64,000 bases of DNA, taken from Rhizobium sp. WSM4643 (GTDB lineage: Bacteria; Pseudomonadota; Alphaproteobacteria; Rhizobiales; Rhizobiaceae). Shown piece after piece: positions 63,913 to 64,000 of the stretch (the first letter of the stretch is position 1; every line of letters starts with the position of its first letter). Made by a program: the position numbers and the translations under genes. Under the pieces are notes generated by a model. That model made no database searches and had not been told where the DNA came from. It was given only the letters and a program-made list of their open reading frames with translations. The stretch lies in contig NZ_CP104043.1 in the NCBI RefSeq assembly GCF_025152745.1, positions 124,001-188,000 on the forward strand, read 5' to 3'.

Positions 63913-64000
63913 TCAAAATCGCTTTCTTGTCGTCAGCCGCGCCGGGTGATTGGCCACCTCGGGATCAGCCCTTCCAAACCGTCAACATAGAGGCTTCCGA

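Overview
The window reads as a high-GC alphaproteobacterial segment of the Rhizobium / Sinorhizobium type. The pointers are an alpha-galactoside cluster with the same gene content and order as I recall for the agp/agaL locus of Sinorhizobium meliloti, a pcaR-pcaIJF unit, a LigD polymerase-domain protein next to topoisomerase IB, many solute-binding ABC transporters, and palindromic intergenic repeats typical of rhizobia. I cannot tell chromosome from megaplasmid. No rRNA, tRNA or CRISPR array was seen.

Layout. 1-3.0 kb: minus-strand exported proteins (a partial gene, a HAD phosphatase, an arylsulfatase). 3.3-6.3 kb: a divergent two-component system (sensor kinase with a periplasmic binding-protein-like sensor, FixJ-like regulator) and a stand-alone receiver. 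6.5-9.8 kb: membrane proteins (PAP2 phosphatase, a COG4280-like membrane protein with a small partner, an MscS channel with a cyclic-nucleotide domain). 9.9-12.8 kb: a dimethylglycine/sarcosine dehydrogenase-like folate enzyme preceded by a decayed folD. 12.9-13.7 kb: an XRE regulator with two small unknown proteins. 14-25.2 kb: a methyltransferase, then agpT, agaL1, agpA, agpB, agpC, agpD and agaL2 for alpha-galactoside uptake and hydrolysis.

25.2-33.6 kb is an accessory island of visibly lower GC. It has hypothetical genes, a decayed amino-acid ABC ATPase, a 46-residue lipoprotein and, as its centrepiece, a 1480-residue HNH nuclease-NACHT NTPase-helical repeat protein. That protein has the architecture of an anti-phage STAND sensor.

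33.6-44.7 kb: a CHASE-GGDEF-EAL c-di-GMP protein, then a second sugar module: an oligopeptide-type ABC transporter, a GH51 arabinofuranosidase and an ArsR-type regulator with matching palindromes. 44.8-46.9 kb: a VapBC/FitAB-type toxin-antitoxin pair and a di-haem cytochrome c peroxidase broken by two lesions. 47-52.2 kb: a phosphoesterase and the pcaR/pcaIJF beta-ketoadipate genes with a clear operator. 52.3-64 kb: acetyltransferase, MFS carrier, SDR, GlgX, topoisomerase IB, LigD polymerase, GST, small stress-type proteins, and a PAS-GAF hybrid histidine kinase.

The two sugar modules share a design. In each, a binding-protein gene is followed by a strong GC-rich stem-loop and then the permease and ATPase genes, with a dedicated glycosidase and local regulator. 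This fits high binding-protein expression from a differentially stable transcript. Starts were chosen by ribosome-binding site where the longest reading frame seemed too long. All functions are read by eye from motifs, without database searches.
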